Positions 58,507 to 64,000 of a DNA stretch of 64,000 nucleotides are shown piece after piece. The notes below the pieces were generated by a model that was given only the letters and a program-made list of their open reading frames with translations, was not told the DNA's origin and did not search any database. The translations under genes were made by a program, and so were the position numbers. The stretch is from Dryas octopetala (taxonomy: Eukaryota > Streptophyta > Magnoliopsida > Rosales > Rosaceae). The stretch is taken from NCBI GenBank assembly GCA_963921425.1, contig OY992833.1, forward strand, positions 11,883,738-11,947,737, in the 5' to 3' direction. Each line of letters begins with the position of its first letter. The stretch's first letter is position 1.

Positions 58507-59046
58507 AAAGGCCTAGTATTTTAAAAGGCCCAATATTTTTTTTGCTGAGCCAAAGTCAACTTCTTTGTTGTTCTAGAAAGAAGTTTACACATTCTCAGTC
58601 CTCACACTCTCTTTATTCTTGGTGTTTTCTGAATTGTCTTATCTCTCTCAGTCTCTTAATTACTCTCTTGGATCGTCTTCTCTCTCGATCTCTTTGTATC
58701 TTTCTCTCTCCCATTATCACATATTTCACTCTTTCTTTGATTCTGTCTCCAATTTCCCTTAGATCTTGACTTTTTTTCTTCATTTATATACTAAAATTCT
58801 CTAAATTCGATTAGAAATTTTGGAAAATTTGGTATTATGGCTCCAGATTTACAGTAGAAAGAAAAGATGCAAGAAGGTAATATTATTACAAAATTGTGAA
58901 TCGTATATTTTTTATAAAAGTATTGATGTATTATTTTTAACCAAAATTCAAGTTTGCAAAATTTTATAATTTTATTTGTACAACAAAAATTAGAGGCCTA
59001 TTTCAAATTTTAGCACCGAGCCTTCCAAAAGTCAGGGCCGGCACTG
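58479..59046. mobile_element. hAT right-end remnant fused to CLE4
   Basis: Same junction; ends GGGCCGGCACTG followed by CCTCTACT, the same octamer that flanks the complete copy at 9617 and 9966. Confidence 0.85.
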
Positions 59047-59808
59047 CCTCTACTTCTCTCTTCACGAATCTTTATGCTTAAAGCCTTAAAGGCTAAGCAT
59101 TCTTAGGCCAAAAATAAAAAAGAGAAAGCATTCTTTCATGCAGTATATGTATAGCCATCCATACGTACCCTTCCAACTAGGCATATTATTTAAGCCAAAC
59201 TTTGTTATGACTTTATGTAGTTGGGAGATTTTTTGATAAATGAAAATTGCGACTTTTCTCGAACCCATCTATCAACTTGGCATTGTACTGGATCAACAAG
59301 GTTATAGAGCCTCTGGCCAAAAAAAAAAAAAACAAGGTTGTAGAGCCTCTTTCCTTGGTATTCTCAATTCAGATAATCAACAGCCTAAGATTTGTGTGTG
59401 TGCATGTTGTAATTCATCACGTGCGCTGCGTCACCACCATCTCATGGCCCAAACCCCTGTTCCCCATCCACCAGGCCATCACTAACCTCTCACTTTATTG
59501 ATTGAGTTATGCTTTTTAATTTTTTTTTTTTTGGCCCGGGACTTTATTGAGTTATGCTTTTTTTTTTTTTTGGCCAATGATTGAGTTATGCTTAAAGGCT
59601 AAGCATTCTCTCTACTTCTCTCTTCACGAATCTTTATGCTTAAAGCCTTAAAGACTAAGCATTCTCAGGCCAAAAAAAAAAAAAAAAGGGAAAGCATTCT
59701 TTCATGCAGTATATGTATAGCCATCCATACGTACCCAACCAGCCACCAAGTAAGTTACAATTTCACATAGAAGAAGTGAGAACGTACTTAGCTGGGGAGA
59801 CAATTAAA
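59047..59808. repeat. RNH upstream block before RNH6
   Basis: Block plus leader, in-frame upstream ATG at 59704. Confidence 0.6.
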
Positions 59809-60744
59809 ATGGGAGCTAATGGAAGCAGGGAAAGCTCTAGGACTGATGAGGAGGGATCAAGTGAAAATGGTGGCATGCCCAACAACAATGATAACAGGTC
59901 CAATGCAGGACTTGCTGCTGGCGCTAATAATGAAAGCAGGGAAAGCTCTAGGACTGATGAGGAGAGATCAAGTGAAAGTGATGTGGTGTCCAATGTAGCA
60001 ATTGCTGCTGCCGCTGCTGCTGGGGTTGCCCTACTGGCTTGGGGCTTGGCTGGAACATTTTCAGGTAATTCAGACCAAATCCAAGGGAAAAACAAGTCTG
60101 AGATCAAAATGGGAGACAGCAAAGGGTCTTCATCAAGCAAGGGAGGAAGTCAAAATGGTGGTTCTGGTGCAGGTAAAGCAGGAGGAGGAGGAGGTAGACA
60201 GGAGATCCAGCGTTTTTGGTCTCCTCCTCCCTCTGGTTGGATTAAAGTCAACACAGATGGGAGTTGCAGGGGAATTGGTTCTAATATTGCTGCTGGAGGC
60301 CTTCTCAGAGATGAGGAGGGTGCTTGGATTAAAGGGTTTACATTTAATATTGGAGTTGGCACTGTTCAAGAGGCTGAGTTATGGGGTATTCTGAAAGGGC
60401 TGAGCCTTGCTTGGGAGAATGGTTTCAAGAAAGTGCGGGTAGAGTGTGATTCGGAGACTGCTGTTAAACTCATCCATAATTCTCAACTTAGAGCGAACCA
60501 CTCTCTCGTCGATTTAATTACTGGCTGCAAGGACTTCATGAGTAAAAGCTGGGATTGTGATGTTGTTTATGTGAACAGAGAGAAAAATAAGGCTGCTGAT
60601 CATCTGGCAGGTCTCAGTTTTGGTCATGACGTGGGTTGTCATGTGCTGGACTCTCCTCCATCTAGTCTGGAAGACATTTTAGTTAATGATAAGGCTCATG
60701 TTGCTGCTATTAGGGCTGTTCCTGCTGATCTGTCTTGGGCTTAG
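59809..60744 (+). CDS. RNH6: long-form RNase H-fold protein, mosaic
   Basis: 311 residues from the conserved ATG (346 from 59704). Two Ser/Glu modules, hydrophobic 61-82 (NVAIAAAAAAGVALLAWGLA), Gly/Ser linker, FWSPPPSGWIKVNTDGS. Active-site candidates are Asp150, Glu190, Asp214 and Asp264. The middle of the domain (KLIHNSQLRANHSLVDLIT) is RNH1/RNH3-like; after about base 60620 it switches to the RNH5 C terminus (GHDVGCHVLD, EDILVND). The 3' flank is also RNH5-like. Confidence 0.78.
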   Translation: MGANGSRESSRTDEEGSSENGGMPNNNDNRSNAGLAAGANNESRESSRTDEERSSESDVVSNVAIAAAAAAGVALLAWGLAGTFSGNSDQIQGKNKSEIKMGDSKGSSSSKGGSQNGGSGAGKAGGGGGRQEIQRFWSPPPSGWIKVNTDGSCRGIGSNIAAGGLLRDEEGAWIKGFTFNIGVGTVQEAELWGILKGLSLAWENGFKKVRVECDSETAVKLIHNSQLRANHSLVDLITGCKDFMSKSWDCDVVYVNREKNKAADHLAGLSFGHDVGCHVLDSPPSSLEDILVNDKAHVAAIRAVPADLSWA

Positions 60745-61740
60745 GCCCGCCAATGTACCCAAAAAAAAAAAAAAAGGAGGAGGAGGAGGAGCAAGCAAAG
60801 CAGGAGGGAGTGCAGTTCCAATGAAGACGAAACTATATTTGAACGTGAACCTGCTGCCTATTTTCAGTGTTGCGTAAATAGGCCTTTGATATATCCAACT
60901 ATTGTACTGTCATCTACTTAATTAATACTCACCTCTCCGCACTCGAGTGCGTTAATGTCCACATTTTAGCTCACATAGTATATTTAATAAATCTTTCATA
61001 TTTTGCATATGTTTTTGATTTTTTGAAAAAATTACAAATTTGGTCTACTTATTTTATACCTAATTCAATTTTAGTTCATAATCTTTTTTAAGTTCAATTT
61101 TGGTGCACTTATTTTATATTTAGTTCAATTTTGGTTCACGATCATTTTTAAATTATGATTTTAAATCATTTTAGTTGTGTTTTTTTCAACTATAATTGAA
61201 GTATAGGCTATATTTTATCATTATTAGTCATAGGAACCAATTTAGAGTATTAGAATTAAAAAGAATTGAAGTTTGGTAAAGTTTGATAAAAAATCTAAAA
61301 ATTTTCTACAAAAAATTGGTAGTTTCGGGTACCCTATTTTGGAGACAATTATCTTGAGTTTTAGAACTCCGATTTGAATGATTTTTATATGGTTGTAAAG
61401 AGGAGATGTATAGCTTTAAAACAAATATATGTTTGTTGGATTTGGTTGAGATTTGATAGGGTAAAAGGCAGGACAAATTTAAGAAAACAAATATGAACCT
61501 TTATTGAACAAGTGAAACAATTATAGTACCAAAACATAACTTAAAAAAAATTGTGAACCAAAATTGAACTATGTATAAAATAAGTAGACCAAATCTATAA
61601 TTTCCTCTTCTTCAAAATATGAAGAGACAATCTTCCTTCGATGCACCCTTCCCTCTCTTCTTCCTTTTCTTCTTCCATCTCTTCTTTAATTTCCCTCTTA
61701 TCTTCAATCTACTTCTTTCGTCTCCTATGTCTCTTCTTCT
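60745..61740. repeat. RNH6 3' flank with MITE-like inverted repeat
   Basis: Counterpart of 52449-53448; the inverted-repeat element is at about 61020-61605. Confidence 0.6.
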
Positions 61741-62480
61741 ATTTCCTCAACCTTGGGTTGCTTTCATCCATTTATATTATCCCAAAATTTTCCTCCCCTT
61801 TCTCCTTACTAACAACTTTGCTGATTTTCTGACTGTCTAGTCTCATTCGATAGCGCACTATTTCACTGCTATTAGGCTCACTCATGATCAATCTCAATTA
61901 ATTTCAAACATAATTCCTTTTTTCCCAAAGCCAAAACCCAAGCCCCCCATGATCCAAATCTGGAAATTAGTCAAATAGAGAAAGTTTACCTCCACCCTTC
62001 ACAGAGCTCTATGAAGAAACTTCACTAACTTTTTTGTTAGGAAGAGGGGAGTGTGAAAATAGAATGACCATATTGCTCTGTCCTCACAATTTCAAACAAT
62101 TCATTCAACAATTGAAAATTAGAACAAGCCCGCCCTTACTTTGTTACACATACAATTTACAATTGGAGAATACATCTCAACGAGGGATGCATGATTCTAT
62201 TGTAAAATTTGAAACTTTCCATCTAACACAAACATATGATTTTCTTGTTTTTTTTTTTTTTTTTTTAAGTCTTTACGTTTATGAGGTTGAATTTCACATG
62301 TTTTTTATTTTCAATTATTTTGATTTGGTAATTATAATTCTAAATAAGTGTGAACCATAGAATTTTATAAAAGACACGTGACATTTTATAATTAAGAGAT
62401 TAGCAGGGTTAGAAGATTAGATTGTTTTGGAGAGGATCTAAGTCCTTCATGCAAAGCCTAAAATGATTTCGTTTTATAAA
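61741..62480. other. U5-specific spacer
   Basis: Sequence not present in the other units. Contains TC-rich DNA, a T run near 62248-62266 and no recognisable gene; frames here look like chance. Confidence 0.55.
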
Positions 62481-62895
62481 ATGTAATATATATTAATTCA
62501 AGGTCATAATTCAAGGTCAAATTATATTAATTTCTTTGATAGCCTTTATTGACTAATGTACATTACTCTCGGCCTAATGGACAGTCTGTTTTAAAACATA
62601 AAAATAAAAATCATTTTTAAAAATACTGTTTGATCAAAATTAAATTTGAGCCATTACTATACTTTAATTTAATTGATACCAAATTACCAATAAATGGATT
62701 TCCAATATATTCCGAAGATTGGCTTTTTCTGTGGGAGCTTTTGCATTGAATAGAGAATATATTTTTGAAAATAGCTAATTGAATTGTAATAATCTTTCTC
62801 TTAATAACCGGACTCTCGTCTTCATACCATAATTCAAGGTCAAAGCATATTAATTTCTTTGATAGCCCAAAAATGTAATCAATTTGCATTGACAA
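62481..62895. repeat. Single arm of the CLE upstream duplication, U5
   Basis: Only the right arm and its conserved minus-strand frame (62895-62617) remain; the inverted left arm is absent. Confidence 0.6.
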
Positions 62896-63173
62896 TCAAA
62901 TCATTATATGGTAAGATGCTATGCTTATATTTTGTGAATTGATATTGAATTAGCCGGACTCTCATATAAGAAGTCCCAAGAGTGCTATATATTAATATAC
63001 CGAAATTATAGATGAGGAGATTGAAAACCCAAGACCAGTTGACCACTCTATTAATTGCAGAGGAAATCTCGATCAATTTCTTAATTAAAAGGAAAAGCAA
63101 ATCCTGCGAGCTCATGACATATGATTCAGTGTGATATTGCATTGCATTGCATATTTGAATGCATAAGAAATCC

Positions 63174-63181
63174 TATAAAAA
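63174..63181 (+). promoter_or_regulatory. CLE5 TATA box
   Basis: TATAAAAA, 34 bp before the ATG. The RY-type element is changed to TTTGAATGCATAAG. Confidence 0.55.
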
Positions 63182-63215
63182 GGTGTAGTTGGCTGCTCAG
63201 AAGGACCATCAAACA

Positions 63216-63602
63216 ATGGCGTTTTCTTCTAAGACCTTCTTGTTTGTATTGTTCACTCTTCTCTTTGTCTCCTCTGTGTTTGAGTCCAAGTTGGATGGTT
63301 CTGAAAATTATCATCCTTTGAGGCAAGTGCCTACGGGTCCAGATCCTGAACAGTCTCCTGAACATCCCCCTTCTATGCAAAGTTTTGGTTCTTCTTTTTA
63401 CAATCCCTTGAGGCAACTCCCTTCGGGCACAGATCCTGGAGAGTCTCCTGAATCACCCCCCACATATGCATCTACTATCAAAGGTTTTCAGTCTAATGGA
63501 GAAATGGCGCGTCATCATGCAAAACCTGGCTCAAGACGCTTGTTGGTTATTCCAAAGGCGGCCAAAAACATTTTTGTGAATCAAGCCATGAAGGCTAGCT
63601 AG
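63216..63602 (+). CDS. CLE5: precursor with two CLE-like motifs and native C terminus
   Basis: 128 residues. Signal peptide 1-22, then RQVPTGPDPEQS (36-47) and RQLPSGTDPGES (66-77), followed by a 50-residue tail (TYASTIKGFQSNGEMARHHA, then RRLLVIPKAAKN) missing from CLE1-CLE4. This is the only copy whose 3' end is not transposon-derived, so it is the best guide to the ancestral gene. A basic tail after the last motif is unlike most CLE precursors, where the motif is at or near the C terminus. It is followed by AATAAA near 63774. Whether the tail is removed or functional is unknown. Confidence 0.76.
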   Translation: MAFSSKTFLFVLFTLLFVSSVFESKLDGSENYHPLRQVPTGPDPEQSPEHPPSMQSFGSSFYNPLRQLPSGTDPGESPESPPTYASTIKGFQSNGEMARHHAKPGSRRLLVIPKAAKNIFVNQAMKAS

Positions 63603-64000
63603 CTAGCTCCATATATCCTGTTTTGTATGTGAGGCTGTGCCTTCAATATATTCTAGTCAATGAAACTGCAACAGCCAATTTATTCTATATTTTTCTTCTT
63701 CTTTCTTATCTCCTCTGCTCTGGTATTTTGGTTTCTAGTTCAATTCATTATATTTTCTATTGAAACCTTCTTCCAATAAATTATTTCGTGTGGATTTAGG
63801 TCTACTAATGGCTCAAATTTAACATTAATCGATCTTACATAATTTTTTAAAATATGAAGGGAGTTTAACCATTCAAATTAAGTTTGAAAAATAGGCGAAC
63901 AAGCAACAGTGACACCATCTTCGATCTAATTCGGTAATATAAACAATGAGCAATATCAGGATGATTTTATTATGTTTTATCATCGGTTGTTGTTGTATGG
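63603..64000. other. CLE5 3' flank
   Basis: A GCTAGCTAGCTAGCTCC run follows the stop codon directly; AATAAA at about 63774. Right flank of the array, no gene seen to the window end. Confidence 0.55.

Larger units (their letters stand above)
9966..63602. repeat. Five-unit tandem array of RNH and CLE-like genes
   Basis: Units U1 9966-29534, U2 30103-42100, U3 42677-50179, U4 50748-58478 and U5 59047-63602 each begin just right of a hAT right end and finish in a CLE-like gene. Shared order is RNH upstream block, RNH gene, MITE and LTR-like spacer, inverted duplication, CLE gene. U1 and U2 contain a second RNH gene or its remnant. U4 and U5 share a different RNH 3' flank, and the U4 spacer from 53449 onward most closely resembles U1. 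Units differ by substitutions, small indels and later transposon insertions. Confidence 0.9.

Noticed and set aside
62034-62360. 108-codon frame in U5 spacer
   Set aside because: Runs through poly-T-encoded phenylalanines, starts at a non-ATG codon and resembles no family.

Overview
The window is AT-rich nuclear DNA from a flowering plant, most likely a eudicot. The evidence is plant Ty1-copia elements, CACTA, hAT, Mutator-like and PIF/Harbinger-like elements with intact termini, and captured plant gene pieces (AXR1, a GDSL lipase, HMG-CoA reductase). I cannot name the species. No rRNA, tRNA or CRISPR was seen.

Layout. 1-7.0 kb is a nest of two decayed copia elements, the second split by a PIF/Harbinger-like element that landed in its gag. 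From about 7.3 kb to 63.6 kb lies a tandem array of five units. Each unit carries one or two genes for a small RNase H-fold protein (here RNH1-RNH6, plus one pseudogene) and, at its right end, a gene for a small secreted protein (here CLE1-CLE5) holding two to four CLE-like peptide motifs of the RQVPTGPDPEQS type. Units: U1 9.97-29.53 kb (RNH1, RNH2, CLE1), U2 30.10-42.10 (RNH3, RNH pseudogene, CLE2), U3 42.68-50.18 (RNH4, CLE3), U4 50.75-58.48 (RNH5, CLE4), U5 59.05-63.60 (RNH6, CLE5).

How the array grew. Only RNH1 is preceded by a complete hAT element (9625-9965, with both termini and an 8-bp target duplication), and only CLE5 keeps a non-transposon 3' end. At each of the other four boundaries the CLE reading frame runs straight into the right part of that hAT family, followed by the RNH upstream region. 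This is what unequal exchange between a CLE gene and the hAT upstream of RNH would leave, followed by further amplification. Later insertions hit single copies and left empty sites in the sisters: a 5.4-kb CACTA element in U1 carrying three gene fragments, a hAT in U2 (34113-35034) and another hAT in U1 (15600-16628). RNH4 and RNH6 look like mosaics of other copies.

How the genes might work. The CLE-like products have a signal peptide followed by repeated 12-residue motifs, so secreted signalling peptides are the likely output; the motif departs from canonical CLE at positions 10-12. The RNH proteins keep all four catalytic acidic residues and carry an unusual N terminus (MGxxxS myristoylation-type motif, Ser/Glu-rich stretch and, in RNH2-RNH6, an Ala-rich hydrophobic segment that could span a membrane). 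No functional link between the two families is shown by the sequence; co-amplification is the only evidence. The rest is non-coding: MITE-like foldbacks, an LTR-like 2.2-kb repeat present four times, and an inverted duplication before the CLE genes.
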